Source: Bacteroidales bacterium
GTDB taxonomy: Bacteria > Bacteroidota > Bacteroidia > Bacteroidales > UBA932
Reading direction: 5' to 3'
DNA length: 34,583 bases
Assembly: GCA_024401895.1 (NCBI GenBank)
Contig: JAKSKE010000017.1
Location: forward strand, 1 to 34,583
Every line of letters begins with the position of its first letter. The stretch's first letter is position 1. A model generated the notes under the pieces. The model had not been told where the DNA came from. It saw nothing but the letters and a program-made list of their open reading frames with translations, and did not search any database. The position numbers and the translations under genes are program-made. This document shows, piece by piece, positions 24,483-34,398 of the stretch.

Positions 24483-26192
24483 TTAAAATCTCCAGCCCAA
24501 AGTAAGGGCGACGTCAAACAAATTGGTTCTGACTTTAATATCCGGTTCACCAATCTCGGAGTATCGGGCATAAGGTGCAAACGAAGATTCGGGATACTTG
24601 TTGAAACGAACCACTGCATCGGCAAAGAAAGAGCCCAGAGAAGCGTATCCCAAACCGGCAGAGAATGAATGCACCGACTGTGAAAAGTCATAAGCCTTGT
24701 TTGACAGAGTCAATTCCCGCGATATATAGCGGTCGTAGTCAATCTCATAGTCGAGCGCATAAACCAAATCTCCCCTGTTGTTTGTATAGTGGCACTCGGG
24801 GCTTGTCTTGAGCGTATAGCCTAATCTCAGGGCAAAGCAGGGTCCCATATTGAATTCGGCTCCCGCCCTCACCTGATGCTCCCTTCCGCAGAAGTTCCTC
24901 ATAACATTATTCACTGTCGAGAAAGTACCGTTGAGCAGACTGCCGTTGTACCCTATCTCCTTGTATTGCATTATGCTGAAATCTGTAATTTCATAGTCGA
25001 GGCTCAAAAGACCGGCTGTGCCGAAGGTGGTGGCGAGTCCAAACGATGCTCTATAGGGAGAAACCATCCTGTACCTGAATTCTCCCCGTGGGCTTACGCC
25101 CGACGACGACAGCCTGCTGTCCTGGAATGTCGAAGAAATCGAGGTGCGATAATTTTCAGTTACGGTCATAGACGTAGGAGTCTGGAATGAAGCTCCCACC
25201 CTCAAACCTTTGACTGGCAGCCATATAAAGCCAACCTTTCCATAAATTCCATCGATTTGCGCAGCATACTCATAGTCATATACCGAACCGGTATAGCAAG
25301 TGGTGACCTCTCCGCTGCCGGTATTGAAAGTTATGGGGAACTGTTCGCAGTCCTCGGGCGTCTCGCGGAAAATTTCGCTGTAGGTATATCTTTGGAACGG
25401 GATCCCAAGGCTTACGCCCAAATAGAAATTATCTTCGTGATTAAAGGCAAAGCTGGCCACGAAATCATTCTTGGACCCGAACCGCTGCCTCTGCGAAGTT
25501 TGCCTGAGCGGGCCCAGCAGGCTTCCGTCGAAAGCTTCGGCAACGCCCCAATAACCTTTATGCTTTGAATCATAGGAAATCATATTCCCCTGATAGGCGC
25601 AGAGTTCATTCCATCCGTAAACAGTATTGGTATAAGCCCCGTCGTTCCCGTAATTCTTAAACACGTCCGGTTCCAGCATATGGCCGGCCCCGTCGGCATT
25701 AAAGTTGGCAGAATAGGCCATTGCACCGGACATAGCGGTGGAGTTGTTTGTTCCCGCCGCCTCGGAAAAGAACAGGTGCTGCTGTGTGGTATTGCACAAC
25801 ACTGCAAAAGTCATAGTCTTGAAGAACCCGCCTTCCAGATAGAAATTGAGGTTCATACCAATGTTGGGCAGGGTAAACCTGGCCTTGTTGGAATTGTACG
25901 GCCCCTGGTACTGGGTTGACCCGTACTGCGACGCAAACGATGACGAGCAGCTGGAAATGCTCACTCCGGGGGTAACCACGAACTGTGAATAATTGGCCAC
26001 CGCGGCCCCGGCAGGATTAATGGAAACAGAGCCCAGATCGCCCCCGAGCGCCGTCATCGCATTTCCGAGGGAAATGGAACGGGCCGTACCGTAATAATTG
26101 TTCTCGCCGTAGGCGATTGCGTCATACATCGACTGGCCGGAAGCGAAAACGCTTACAAGGCAGGATGTAATGATCGATATGTATTTTTTCAT
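24483..26192 (-). CDS. OmpP1/FadL-family outer-membrane protein
   Basis: The 569-residue protein has a Sec signal ([20 protein letters not shown]) and the FadL-family plug region with [36 protein letters not shown], followed by a long beta-barrel ending in ALTLGWRF. FadL-type channels admit hydrophobic molecules such as long-chain fatty acids; Bacteroidota homologues are numerous and mostly unassigned. It sits 5 bp before lpxD, which places a putative lipid channel in the lipid A operon, and 30 bp after a Gly-rich lipoprotein gene. Confidence 0.88.
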   Translation of the reverse strand: MKKYISIITSCLVSVFASGQSMYDAIAYGENNYYGTARSISLGNAMTALGGDLGSVSINPAGAAVANYSQFVVTPGVSISSCSSSFASQYGSTQYQGPYNSNKARFTLPNIGMNLNFYLEGGFFKTMTFAVLCNTTQQHLFFSEAAGTNNSTAMSGAMAYSANFNADGAGHMLEPDVFKNYGNDGAYTNTVYGWNELCAYQGNMISYDSKHKGYWGVAEAFDGSLLGPLRQTSQRQRFGSKNDFVASFAFNHEDNFYLGVSLGIPFQRYTYSEIFRETPEDCEQFPITFNTGSGEVTTCYTGSVYDYEYAAQIDGIYGKVGFIWLPVKGLRVGASFQTPTSMTVTENYRTSISSTFQDSRLSSSGVSPRGEFRYRMVSPYRASFGLATTFGTAGLLSLDYEITDFSIMQYKEIGYNGSLLNGTFSTVNNVMRNFCGREHQVRAGAEFNMGPCFALRLGYTLKTSPECHYTNNRGDLVYALDYEIDYDRYISRELTLSNKAYDFSQSVHSFSAGLGYASLGSFFADAVVRFNKYPESSFAPYARYSEIGEPDIKVRTNLFDVALTLGWRF

Positions 26193-26222
26193 TTTCTTGT
26201 CTTTTTAATTCATCTCACTTGT

Positions 26223-27086
26223 CTATCTTCTCCCACTGTGTCCGCCGCCTCCGCTGCGCATCGATGAACCGCCTCCGGAGGAACTGCTGCTGCGGCCGGA
26301 ATATGAGCCTCCCGAAGAACGGGAACTGCTTCCGTAACTTGTACTTCCGCCGTAGCTTCCGGTTCTGCCCGAATAGTTGCCGCTTGAACTGCCGCTGCTG
26401 GATTTCTGGGTTCTGCCGGAGTAGTTGCCGTTGTTGGAATTTTTTCCGCTCCAGGAATTGCCGCCGGAACTTTTCTGCGTTGACCTGCCAACGTCCCGGG
26501 TAATGTTGGAGCCGCTGTAATTGGATACCGAACCGCCTCCGCGATAATACCCTCCGCCACCATAGAGGCCTCCGGAGTATGAACCTGCTCCGCCCCTTCT
26601 CACACTGCCGGCTCCGCCGTGACGGGCAGCTCCGCCAATTCCTACCGACGTTCTTGGACCGTAGTAATGCCGGCCTCTGTCAATTATGATTGACCCGGGG
26701 TGATAGGGCCTGTACCAGGGATCATAATAAGGCCTGTGCCAATACCAGGGGTCGCGGTGATACCAGGGATCCCAGCGATACCAAGGGTCCCAGCGATACC
26801 AGGGATCCCAGCGATACCAGGGGTCCCAGTAAAAAGGATCGTTCCACCACCAGTTGCGCCAAACCGGAACACCAAATGCAACAGTGACAGATGGCGTGTA
26901 GAGCACAATATTGGAATCTATCGGCTGAATCTGGAAGGATTCAGTCGATCTGGGCGCTGTTTTTAATCTAGGTTTGTAGTAGATACCGTCTTGAAACTGT
27001 GGTTCGATGGAAGAGATTTGGAGTGTCGTCACGCAGGATACTGCCATCAACCCACTTACAAGCAAAAGAATAATGCTTCGCTTCAT
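26223..27086 (-). CDS. Gly/Ser-rich lipoprotein with WYRWDP tandem repeats
   Basis: No named family is recognised for this 287-residue protein. It has a lipoprotein signal (MAVSC, Cys18) and a short folded-looking region (20-80). A tryptophan/tyrosine-rich stretch follows, with WYRWDP hexapeptides in tandem (about 88-112) and further DPWY/RPYH units. The rest is low-complexity Gly/Ser/Arg sequence with several NYSGRT-like units to the C-terminus. Aromatic and glycine-rich composition of this kind is typical of surface-exposed or secreted structural proteins. The start is supported by a strong Shine-Dalgarno-like AGGAGG 6 bp upstream. It is 30 bp before the OmpP1/FadL gene and probably heads the lpx transcript. 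Confidence 0.75.
   Translation of the reverse strand: MKRSIILLLVSGLMAVSCVTTLQISSIEPQFQDGIYYKPRLKTAPRSTESFQIQPIDSNIVLYTPSVTVAFGVPVWRNWWWNDPFYWDPWYRWDPWYRWDPWYRWDPWYHRDPWYWHRPYYDPWYRPYHPGSIIIDRGRHYYGPRTSVGIGGAARHGGAGSVRRGGAGSYSGGLYGGGGYYRGGGSVSNYSGSNITRDVGRSTQKSSGGNSWSGKNSNNGNYSGRTQKSSSGSSSGNYSGRTGSYGGSTSYGSSSRSSGGSYSGRSSSSSGGGSSMRSGGGGHSGRR
26759..26830. repeat. Four tandem 18-bp units encoding WYRWDP
   Basis: Units at 26759, 26777, 26795 and 26813 read GATACCAGGGATCCCAGC or one- to two-base variants. Each encodes one WYRWDP hexapeptide on the minus strand. Exact repetition makes copy number likely to vary between strains. Confidence 0.85.
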
Positions 27087-27092
27087 AATTAA

Positions 27093-27098
27093 CCTCCT
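27093..27098 (-). promoter_or_regulatory. Shine-Dalgarno sequence of the Gly-rich lipoprotein gene
   Basis: On the minus strand AGGAGG precedes the ATG at 27086 by 6 nt, inside AAAGAGGAGGTTAATT. A near-perfect anti-SD match is rare in Bacteroidota, where most genes, including every other gene in this window, lack one. Confidence 0.65.
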
Positions 27099-27114
27099 CT
27101 TTGAATATTATTTG

Positions 27115-27122
27115 TATCTTTG
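27115..27122 (+). promoter_or_regulatory. Candidate -7 box for proS
   Basis: TATCTTTG matches TAnnTTTG. Transcription would start near 27129, about 50 nt before the proS ATG. No good -33 TTTG at 19-21 bp spacing is seen, so confidence is moderate. Confidence 0.45.
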
Positions 27123-27177
27123 CTACGCAATTAGTATGCCGACGCAATATTAACAATTTAAACTTTATAATACAAAT

Positions 27178-28656
27178 ATGGCAAAAGAGGTAACACAACG
27201 TTCCGACAATTATTCACAATGGTACAATGACCTTGTCGTAAAGGCCGACCTTGCAGAACAGTCCGCCGTTCGCGGCTGTATGGTCATTAAGCCTTACGGA
27301 TACGCAATATGGGAAAAGATGCAGGGAGTTCTGGATGCAGAATTCAAAAAAACCGGCGTCAAGAACGCATATTTCCCTCTTTTCATTCCAAAGTCTTTCT
27401 TCAGCCGCGAAGCCGAGCACGTGAGCGGATTCGCCAAGGAATGCGCAGTGGTCACACACCACAGGCTTATGAACTCGCCCGACGGCAAGGGGGTTGTAGT
27501 TGACCCCGATGCCAAGTTGGAAGAAGAATTGATAGTACGGCCCACTTCGGAAACAATTATATGGAGTGTTTATAAAAACTGGATCAATTCCTGGAGAGAC
27601 CTTCCCATTCTGTGCAACCAGTGGTGTAACGTAGTGCGCTGGGAAATGCGCACACGCCCTTTCCTGCGCACGGCAGAATTCCTCTGGCAGGAAGGGCACA
27701 CCGCACACGCTACCGGCGAAGAGGCTCTGGCAAAAGCCGAACAAATGGTACAGGTCTATGCCGACTTCGCAAGAAACGTTATGGCTCTGCCGGTTATTGT
27801 AGGCCACAAGAGCCCCAACGAGAGGTTCGCCGGAGCGCTTGACACCCTTACCATTGAAGCTATGATGCAGGACGGCAAGGCACTGCAGGCCGGAACGTCC
27901 CACTTCCTTGGACAGAATTTCGCCAAGTCTTTCGACGTCAAGTATGCCGACAAAGAAGGCAAGCTGCAATACGTATGGGCTTCTTCCTGGGGTGTCAGCA
28001 CCCGCCTTATGGGAGCACTCATTATGGCGCACGGCGACGACAACGGTCTAGTTCTGCCTCCGAAGCTTGCACCTATACAGATTGTTATGGTTCCCATCTA
28101 CAAAGGAGACGAAGAGCGCAATGCAGTGCTGGCAAAGATGCATAGCGTAAAAGCAAAGCTCGAGGCCCTTGGCCACAGTGTAGAGATTGACGACAGAGAT
28201 ACTCTCCGCCCCGGATTCAAGTTCGCCGAATGGGAGCTCAAGGGAGTTCCCGTACGCCTTGCTATAGGCGCCCGCGACTTGGCGGCAGGCACTGTGGAAG
28301 TTGCCCGAAGAGATACCCTCACCAAAGTCACGATGCAGCTCGAAGGCATTGAGCAGCACATTCATACCCTGCTGGACGAGATTCAAGACAGCATATACCG
28401 CAAAGCGCTTGAAAAGCGCGATGCAAACATAAGGAAATGCGACAGCTGGGAAGAATTCAAGACCGAAATCCAGAAGGGCGGATTTCTGCTCTGCCACTGG
28501 GACGGCACAGCCGAGACCGAACAGGCAATCAAAGACGAGACAAAGGCTACCATCCGCTGCATTCCTATCGACAGCGTCGTATGCGAAGAGGAAGGCAAGG
28601 ATATATTCTCGGGAAAACCTTCGCACCGCAGGGTCGTATTTGCAATTGCCTATTAA
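27178..28656 (+). CDS. proS: Prolyl-tRNA synthetase, archaeal/eukaryal (type 3) form
   Basis: The 492-residue class II synthetase charges tRNA-Pro with proline. It lacks the roughly 180-residue editing insertion of bacterial-type ProRS. Motif 2 is in [15 protein letters not shown] and [27 protein letters not shown]; motif 3 appears in [25 protein letters not shown]; an anticodon-binding domain follows (about 285-390) and a zinc-binding-like C-terminal domain ends the protein. This type is standard for Bacteroidota. It precedes the DUF3078 gene by 5 bp. Confidence 0.97.
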   Translation: MAKEVTQRSDNYSQWYNDLVVKADLAEQSAVRGCMVIKPYGYAIWEKMQGVLDAEFKKTGVKNAYFPLFIPKSFFSREAEHVSGFAKECAVVTHHRLMNSPDGKGVVVDPDAKLEEELIVRPTSETIIWSVYKNWINSWRDLPILCNQWCNVVRWEMRTRPFLRTAEFLWQEGHTAHATGEEALAKAEQMVQVYADFARNVMALPVIVGHKSPNERFAGALDTLTIEAMMQDGKALQAGTSHFLGQNFAKSFDVKYADKEGKLQYVWASSWGVSTRLMGALIMAHGDDNGLVLPPKLAPIQIVMVPIYKGDEERNAVLAKMHSVKAKLEALGHSVEIDDRDTLRPGFKFAEWELKGVPVRLAIGARDLAAGTVEVARRDTLTKVTMQLEGIEQHIHTLLDEIQDSIYRKALEKRDANIRKCDSWEEFKTEIQKGGFLLCHWDGTAETEQAIKDETKATIRCIPIDSVVCEEEGKDIFSGKPSHRRVVFAIAY

Positions 28657-28661
28657 TTGAT

Positions 28662-29711
28662 ATGAAAAAAATTACCGCTATACTTACAGCTATGGTTCTG
28701 GCCTGCACTGTGTGGGCACAGAACAACCCAATGGATGCCCTGAAGCAGGCCGCAGAAGCCATAGACTCCTACAAGCCCGAAGAACAGGAGTCTGAGCCGC
28801 TTCCCAACTATTGGAAGAACTCGGTGCAATTCAACTTGGGAATCAACCAGGTAGGTCTGTTGAACTGGGCTGCCGGCGGATACAACACGTTCACTATGAG
28901 TGCAGGGGTTGACACGCAGTTCAACTTCGAGAAGGACCTGCAGACCTGGAACAACCGGCTCCAGATGGAATTCGGTTTTCTCTACTCGTCGGACCGTCCC
29001 TGGCCCCTTTTCCAAACCAGTCAGGACCGTATCTACCTCGAAAGCAAGTGGGCCTATAAAACCGGCCCCGACTCCAAGTGGAAATACACCGCCGGACTCG
29101 ACTTCCGTTCCCAGTTCGCCCCCGGCTACAAGTACAACACACCTACTGTAGAGAACCCCACCATTGATGACTGGAAAGCGCTGCGGGAACTAAAGTCTGC
29201 CGGATTTTCACCAGCATACACCAATCTCGCCCTGGGTATCGAGTGCGTCCCGGCTTCCTGGCTTACCATTAACATAGCTCCGCTCACCGGAGGTTTCACA
29301 TTCGTTTCCGACCCCCAGTTGAGAAAGACATACGGTATGAAACTGCTGGCTGAGGGTCTGGATGCCGACGTACATACAAATTACCGTCCGTTCGCATTCC
29401 AGTTCGGTGCCCAGATGAAGACCGACGTCAAACTTATTGTCAACGACAAGTTCAAGTTCGAGTCACAGCTGGTACTGTTCACAGACTATCTGCACGAGCC
29501 CTACATTCGTGTAAACTGGGACAACAAGATTGAATGGCAACTCACCAGGCTTTTCAAGATAGGACTTTATACCTGGCTCATCTATGACCCGTGGATAACC
29601 ATTGAGAATGCCGACAAGACACTTAGCAAGCGAGGTGTCCAGTTCAAGGAGAACATAGCTTTGAGCTTCACCTACACGCTTACACCTAAAGGCTTCAGAC
29701 ACAGAAGATGA
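28662..29711 (+). CDS. DUF3078-family outer-membrane beta-barrel protein
   Basis: The 349-residue protein has a Sec signal (MKKITAILTAMVLACTVWAQ) and the DUF3078 pattern: WKNSVQFNLGINQVGLLNWAAGGYNTFTMSAGVD, then LQTWNNRLQMEFGFLYS and YLESKWAYKTG, with alternating beta strands throughout and a closing ENIALSFTYTLTPKGF. Its function is unknown; it is a common Bacteroidota envelope protein. I take the ATG at 28662, 5 bp after proS; the longer open frame to 28437 lies inside proS and lacks a signal. Its last four bases (ATGA) overlap the tilS start, so translation of tilS is likely coupled. Confidence 0.88.
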   Translation: MKKITAILTAMVLACTVWAQNNPMDALKQAAEAIDSYKPEEQESEPLPNYWKNSVQFNLGINQVGLLNWAAGGYNTFTMSAGVDTQFNFEKDLQTWNNRLQMEFGFLYSSDRPWPLFQTSQDRIYLESKWAYKTGPDSKWKYTAGLDFRSQFAPGYKYNTPTVENPTIDDWKALRELKSAGFSPAYTNLALGIECVPASWLTINIAPLTGGFTFVSDPQLRKTYGMKLLAEGLDADVHTNYRPFAFQFGAQMKTDVKLIVNDKFKFESQLVLFTDYLHEPYIRVNWDNKIEWQLTRLFKIGLYTWLIYDPWITIENADKTLSKRGVQFKENIALSFTYTLTPKGFRHRR

Positions 29712-30937
29712 GAATTCTGCTTGCAGTGAGCGGAGGCATAGACTCGATGTATATGCTCAACAGAGCTTCGGAGCTTTTCCCCGAAGCTTTTGTTTGTGTT
29801 GCCCACTGCAATTTCCAACTTCGCGGCCAGGACAGCGAACAGGACCAGGCCTTTGTTGAGGAATGGTGCCGCAAACTCGGATACAAATGCTTTACCATAC
29901 GCTTCGACACGGCGGCGAATGCCCGCGAGAACGGAATCAGCATTGAAATGGCTGCCAGGGAGTTGCGTTACCGATGGTTTGAACAACTCTGTACCCACCA
30001 CGGTATGGACACCCTGGCCATAGCCCACAACTCCAACGACAATGCCGAAACCCTTATGCTGAATCTGCTCCGAGGCACCGGCTCCCGCGGACTCAGAGGC
30101 ATAAGCGCCGACAGAATTTCCAACGGGATTAGGATAATACGTCCCCTGCTTGGAATCAGCCGCAACGAAATTTGCGAATATATGACAGCTCACAATCTGC
30201 CTTGGCGGGAAGACCGCTCCAACGGGTCGCTGGAATACAAACGCAACATCATAAGGAATAATGTCTTTCCACAGTTTGAACAAATAAATCCGTCGTACAT
30301 AAAGACCCTCAACGAAGACATTGCCCGCTTCTGCCAGGTGGATGACATAGCCCGTGAGTATGTGAACGATGCCCGAAACCGGATGGGGCTGGCAGGAGGC
30401 CTCCCCAATAGCATCCCCATTGACCAACTCCTGGAATTCAAGCACTGGGAATACATTCTCTTTAGCCTGCTGCAGGAAAGCGGCATCAATTCCGAACAGT
30501 TGGGCAATCTCACCGCTGCACTGCGGAAACGTGAGGGCATCTCGGGAAAGCGCTTCGGACCCGTTACCGCTTCGGGCCGGGAACTCTTTCTCAAAGCCGG
30601 TGAAAAAAGGACTCCGGTGGTGGAAAGGCTGGACCGCAGGCTCATTACCGAGCTGAAGCAGAAGAGCGGAACGTTGATTATGGATGCCGATTCCCTCCCT
30701 CCGACCCTTATAATCAGGCCCTGGCAGGAAGGAGACTGGATGTGTCCGTTGGGAATGCGGGGACGCAAGAAATTGTCGGACCTGTTCGTGGACCTGAAAT
30801 GGAGCGTGGCGGAAAAGCAGAATGCCCTGGTCGTAGAATTGGACGGCAGTCACGTGGCCGCCCTCTTATGCGAAAGAATCGATAACGCAGTTCGCGTCAC
30901 CGATTCTTGCAAAAACGTCATTAGAATTTCTTTCTAG
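29708..30937 (+). CDS. tilS: tRNA(Ile)-lysidine synthase TilS
   Basis: The 409-residue enzyme converts C34 of tRNA-Ile2 (CAU) to lysidine so that it reads AUA. The N-terminal PP-loop ATP-pyrophosphatase motif is SGGIDS at residues 8-13. Family sequences HCNFQLRG and AHNSNDNAETLMLNLLRGTGSRGLRG follow, then the linker domain and the C-terminal TilS_C domain with RPWQEGDWMCPLGMRGRKKLSDLFVDLK. Length is a little short but complete. Its start overlaps the DUF3078 stop by 4 bp and its stop overlaps that of convergent sppA. Confidence 0.95.
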   Translation: MRILLAVSGGIDSMYMLNRASELFPEAFVCVAHCNFQLRGQDSEQDQAFVEEWCRKLGYKCFTIRFDTAANARENGISIEMAARELRYRWFEQLCTHHGMDTLAIAHNSNDNAETLMLNLLRGTGSRGLRGISADRISNGIRIIRPLLGISRNEICEYMTAHNLPWREDRSNGSLEYKRNIIRNNVFPQFEQINPSYIKTLNEDIARFCQVDDIAREYVNDARNRMGLAGGLPNSIPIDQLLEFKHWEYILFSLLQESGINSEQLGNLTAALRKREGISGKRFGPVTASGRELFLKAGEKRTPVVERLDRRLITELKQKSGTLIMDADSLPPTLIIRPWQEGDWMCPLGMRGRKKLSDLFVDLKWSVAEKQNALVVELDGSHVAALLCERIDNAVRVTDSCKNVIRISF

Positions 30938-32673
30938 CGGATAACCACTTCGTAAGGGAGCCTTGCAAGGATTCTGGGTTTTTCAATCTTTCCGGCCAGA
31001 GAACGGAACTTGACCGAAAATTCGTCCTTGGTGGTTTTGCCGAATGATTCCATTATCTCTTCCATAGGGCTGGCAGACTTGGGATACGAAACTATGTTCC
31101 ATTTCGAGAGATCTTCCTCGCCTCCCAGGCTGGCGGCATATTTTATGGCATCCTCTATTGTGCCAAGTTCGTCAACAAGGCCTATTTCATACGCATTGGC
31201 GCCGGTCCATACCCTGCCCTGGCCTATCTCGTCCACATCTTCACGCGCCATTGAACGGCCCTGTGAAACATTGTCCAGGAAACGCTCATAAACGTCCTCT
31301 ATCCCCTTTTGGATATAGGCGTACTCCTGCTTGTCGAGCGGACGCACCAAAGAATACATATCGGAATGCTGGTGAGAATTGACCGAAGTAACCGTTACGT
31401 GTGCAACATTCTTGAGAGTTCCTGCAAAGTCTGGAACAATTCCGAATACACCTATTGAACCGGTAATGGTAGCCGGATTGGAGAATACCCTTTCGGCATT
31501 GTTGGAAATCCAGTACCCGCCAGATGCCGCATAATCGCCGTACGATGCTACAAGATGCTTACTTGCGGCAAGTGCATCAAGTTCTGCCTTGATTTTTTCA
31601 GAAGCCATCACGCTTCCGCCGGGAGAATTCACCCTCAGCACAACGGCCGTTATGGATGAGTCGGCTCTTACTTTTGCAATGATTTTTGCAAACCGGTCCC
31701 CGGCAACGCCTTCTTTGCCGTTTCCGTCAACAATGTCGCCCTGAGTATATATTATTGCCATTTTCTTGGCACCCTTGAGAGCAGGAACGGCTGCAGCATT
31801 GTAATCGGCAAGGCCTATAGACTTGATATCCTTAAACTTATCTGCCATTGCAAGATCGCACAACTTCTCTTCAAGTTCGATGCGGCCTACCAGTCCATCG
31901 CAAAGCTTATGGTCAACAAAGTCTTGAGGCAAAGCGAGTTTGAGGTTATCTATGGCGTCATTGAGGTCTGCCTCGCTGATTGAGCGCGAAGCAGCTATCT
32001 GGGCCGACATAGATTTCCAAATAGAAGTTATCATCTCTTTGTTCTGCTCGATATTCTCGGGGCTTGCGTTGTTACGGATGAACATTTCGCCCGCAGCCTT
32101 GTATTTTCCGTGTCTTATGAGCTGGATATCTACACCCATCCTGTCCAGCAGGTCCTTTATAAAGAACAGGGTTCCGCTGATTCCTGTAAGCATATAAGTA
32201 GCACCGGTATAAGGCGACATATAAACTTTGTCGGCCACCGATGCAAGGTAATATGATCCTGTAGTGGCGGCATCCATATATGCAATGACAGGCTTGCCGC
32301 TTTCACGGAAATTCGAAAGGGCGGTGCGCAGTTCCTGCAAGTGAGCGGTTCCGCAGGTAATGGTTTCGGGCTTAAGGTATATGAATTTGATGTTGGGATC
32401 CTGGGCCGCGCGGTTGATTGACTGAATTGCATCCCAGATTCCTATAACGGTGTTCTCTTTGAATGAGATTGTATTCCCAATCTCCAGGATTCCGGGAAGC
32501 GACCGGCTCTGCTCGTCTATGGTAAGGCCGCTCAGGGTAAGGACGGCTCCCTTGGGTACAACCGGCTTTGCACTTTGAGATGGGATGAGGGCGGCAAAGA
32601 ACATAACCGAGAGCATACTGCATATGATTATGCCCAGCACTACCGCCAATGTAGTTTTAATAAACTGTTTCAT
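30934..32673 (-). CDS. sppA: Signal peptide peptidase SppA, 67K type
   Basis: The 579-residue membrane-anchored serine protease degrades cleaved signal peptides. It has one N-terminal TM helix (about 7-29) and tandem ClpP-like domains. The catalytic lysine is Lys192 in GKYKAAGEMF of the first half, and the nucleophile Ser384 is in DYAASGGYWIS of the second, matching the Lys/Ser dyad of the E. coli enzyme. Other markers are VNSPGGSV and ITGSIGVFG. It converges with tilS, the two stops sharing CTAG, and diverges from hisS. Confidence 0.96.
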   Translation of the reverse strand: MKQFIKTTLAVVLGIIICSMLSVMFFAALIPSQSAKPVVPKGAVLTLSGLTIDEQSRSLPGILEIGNTISFKENTVIGIWDAIQSINRAAQDPNIKFIYLKPETITCGTAHLQELRTALSNFRESGKPVIAYMDAATTGSYYLASVADKVYMSPYTGATYMLTGISGTLFFIKDLLDRMGVDIQLIRHGKYKAAGEMFIRNNASPENIEQNKEMITSIWKSMSAQIAASRSISEADLNDAIDNLKLALPQDFVDHKLCDGLVGRIELEEKLCDLAMADKFKDIKSIGLADYNAAAVPALKGAKKMAIIYTQGDIVDGNGKEGVAGDRFAKIIAKVRADSSITAVVLRVNSPGGSVMASEKIKAELDALAASKHLVASYGDYAASGGYWISNNAERVFSNPATITGSIGVFGIVPDFAGTLKNVAHVTVTSVNSHQHSDMYSLVRPLDKQEYAYIQKGIEDVYERFLDNVSQGRSMAREDVDEIGQGRVWTGANAYEIGLVDELGTIEDAIKYAASLGGEEDLSKWNIVSYPKSASPMEEIMESFGKTTKDEFSVKFRSLAGKIEKPRILARLPYEVVIR

Positions 32674-32697
32674 AGTCGCTGAATTGTTCTATCCGTG

Positions 32698-32705
32698 CAA
32701 ATATA
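32698..32705 (-). promoter_or_regulatory. Candidate -7 box of sppA
   Basis: TATATTTG on the minus strand (32705-32698) is an exact consensus match, about 25 bp upstream of the sppA ATG at 32673. No TTTG is found at the standard -33 spacing; one lies nearer. Confidence 0.5.
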
Positions 32706-32726
32706 GTAAATTTGAGTTCAAATTCT

Positions 32727-32734
32727 TACCTTTG
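32727..32734 (+). promoter_or_regulatory. Candidate -7 box of hisS
   Basis: TACCTTTG matches TAnnTTTG, 19 bp upstream of the hisS ATG at 32754. The same octamer drives the tRNA-fMet promoter downstream. The divergent sppA -7 box is only about 20 bp away, so the two promoters overlap. Confidence 0.5.
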
Positions 32735-32753
32735 TCCGATTAATTTGAATGCA

Positions 32754-34106
32754 ATGGCACAAAAACCTTCAATACCCAAAGGCACCAGGGATTTCGGCCC
32801 TCAGGAGACCGCCGAACGGAATTATATATTCGATACCATCCGCCGGGTGTTTCTTACACACGGCTATTCTCAGATAGAAACTCCTTCTATGGAGAACCTT
32901 TCCACTCTGCTGGGCAAGTACGGTGAGGAGGGAGACAAGCTTCTGTTCCGGATTCTGAATTCGGGGGATGCCTTCGCCGGGGTGGATTTTGAGAAGCCCC
33001 TTACCTCTCAGGTATGCGAAAAGGGTTTGAGGTACGACCTTACCGTCCCGTTCGCAAGGTTCGTGGTTCAGCATCAGAACGAAATAGGGTTTCCCTTCAA
33101 GAGGTTCCAGATTCAGCCGGTATGGCGTGCCGACAGGCCTCAGAAGGGTCGTTACCGCGAATTCTACCAGTGCGACGCCGACGCCATTGGCTCAAACTCA
33201 CAGCTCTGCGAACTGGAGCTGGTGCAAATTATCGACGAAGTCTTCGACCGGCTGGGAATACGCGTTGCCCTTAAGATCAACAACCGTAAGGTGCTGGCCG
33301 GGCTGGCCGAGATTTGCGGAGCTCCGGACAAAGTGGTGGACATTACCGTTGCCATTGACAAACTCGACAAGATTGGTCTGGATGCGGTAAAAGAGGAACT
33401 TCTGGGCAAAGGTTTGAGCGCACAGGCCATCGCCACCCTTGAACCCATACTGCAGCTGAACGGCAGCAACGAGCAGAAAATTGCGGTTATGCGTTCGCAG
33501 ATGGCCCAGTCCCCTACCGGGCTCAAAGGCTTGGACGAACTCGAAGAACTCGTTGGGTTCATTGGCAAGGCCGGAGTTAAAATCGCCTATGAAATTGACC
33601 TTTCGCTCGCGCGCGGACTGAACTATTATACCGGTGCCATTTTCGAGGTCAAGGCTTTGGATTGGGAGATTGGCAGTATCAGCGGCGGCGGACGGTACGA
33701 CAACCTTACCGGAATCTTCGGGCTCCCCAATATGTCCGGAGTGGGAATCAGTTTCGGGGCCGACCGCATATACGACGTACTCAAGGGTCTTGGCAAGTTT
33801 CCCGGCGATTTAGGCTACAGCGCCCGCATCCTTTTTGCGAATATGGGCATAAGCGAAGTTGAATACCTGTTGCCGGTGGCATCGGCTCTGCGCCGCAAGG
33901 GAGTGGCTGTTGAGATTTATCCCGACCCTGCCAAACTCAAGAAACAGTTCGACTATGCCGACAGGAAAGGTATTGGATTCCTGAGCATTACCGGAGGCGA
34001 TGAGGTTGCTGCCGGAACAGTCCAGTTCAAGAATCTGGCCACCGGAGAACAAAAATCGTTTGCCAAAGATGACCTGGAGAGCATTCTGGCATTTATAAAC
34101 AAATAA
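32754..34106 (+). CDS. hisS: Histidyl-tRNA synthetase
   Basis: The 450-residue class II synthetase charges tRNA-His. The ATG at 32754 gives the canonical start [17 protein letters not shown]; a longer frame from a TTG at 32712 would overlap the promoter. Motif 2 is [29 protein letters not shown], the HisRS-specific loop is [15 protein letters not shown], and motif 3 includes [11 protein letters not shown] and [17 protein letters not shown]-terminal anticodon-binding domain follows. It is upstream of tRNA-fMet but that tRNA has its own promoter. Confidence 0.97.
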   Translation: MAQKPSIPKGTRDFGPQETAERNYIFDTIRRVFLTHGYSQIETPSMENLSTLLGKYGEEGDKLLFRILNSGDAFAGVDFEKPLTSQVCEKGLRYDLTVPFARFVVQHQNEIGFPFKRFQIQPVWRADRPQKGRYREFYQCDADAIGSNSQLCELELVQIIDEVFDRLGIRVALKINNRKVLAGLAEICGAPDKVVDITVAIDKLDKIGLDAVKEELLGKGLSAQAIATLEPILQLNGSNEQKIAVMRSQMAQSPTGLKGLDELEELVGFIGKAGVKIAYEIDLSLARGLNYYTGAIFEVKALDWEIGSISGGGRYDNLTGIFGLPNMSGVGISFGADRIYDVLKGLGKFPGDLGYSARILFANMGISEVEYLLPVASALRRKGVAVEIYPDPAKLKKQFDYADRKGIGFLSITGGDEVAAGTVQFKNLATGEQKSFAKDDLESILAFINK

Positions 34107-34108
34107 TT

Positions 34109-34139
34109 TTTGCAAATCCCATAAATTTGCCTACCTTTG
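34109..34139 (+). promoter_or_regulatory. Promoter of tRNA-fMet
   Basis: TTTG (-33, 34109-34112), a 19-bp spacer and TACCTTTG (-7, 34132-34139) fit the Bacteroidota consensus well. Transcription would start near 34146, 8 nt before the mature tRNA. Confidence 0.75.
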
Positions 34140-34153
34140 TAGTCCCTAAACAT

Positions 34154-34222
<69 letters not shown>

Positions 34223-34226
<4 letters not shown>

Positions 34227-34267
34227 CTAAAAAAGAGAAAGTCGCTGACTTTCTCTTTTTTAGTAGC
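34223..34267 (+). terminator. Terminator hairpin reaching into the 3' end of tRNA-fMet
   Basis: Two 21-bp arms (34223-34243 and 34247-34267) are perfectly complementary around a GCT loop. The central part (AAAAAAGAGAAAGTC / GACTTTCTCTTTTTT) acts as a terminator with its own T run on either strand. The first four bases of the left arm, GCTA, are the last four of the mature tRNA, so the hairpin competes with the acceptor stem until the 3' end is processed. Confidence 0.8.
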
Positions 34268-34284
34268 CGCTGCCTGCGGCAGCG
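34268..34284. repeat. Short GC-rich hairpin
   Basis: CGCTGCC and GGCAGCG pair perfectly around TGC, directly after the tRNA terminator. It lacks a T run and may be part of the same processed structure. Confidence 0.5.
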
Positions 34285-34398
34285 CTATTTCGGCTCACGT
34301 GCAAAACCCTGTTTTTGATTAGATGAAAAGGTTTGGTTCGGCAATTGGATAAGATTTGGCGTTTTTCTATCCAGTCACTTCATCTGCGCTTCGCCCGT

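Noticed and set aside
26759-26830. CRISPR array
   Set aside because: The 18-bp units are directly adjacent without spacers and encode an in-frame hexapeptide repeat.
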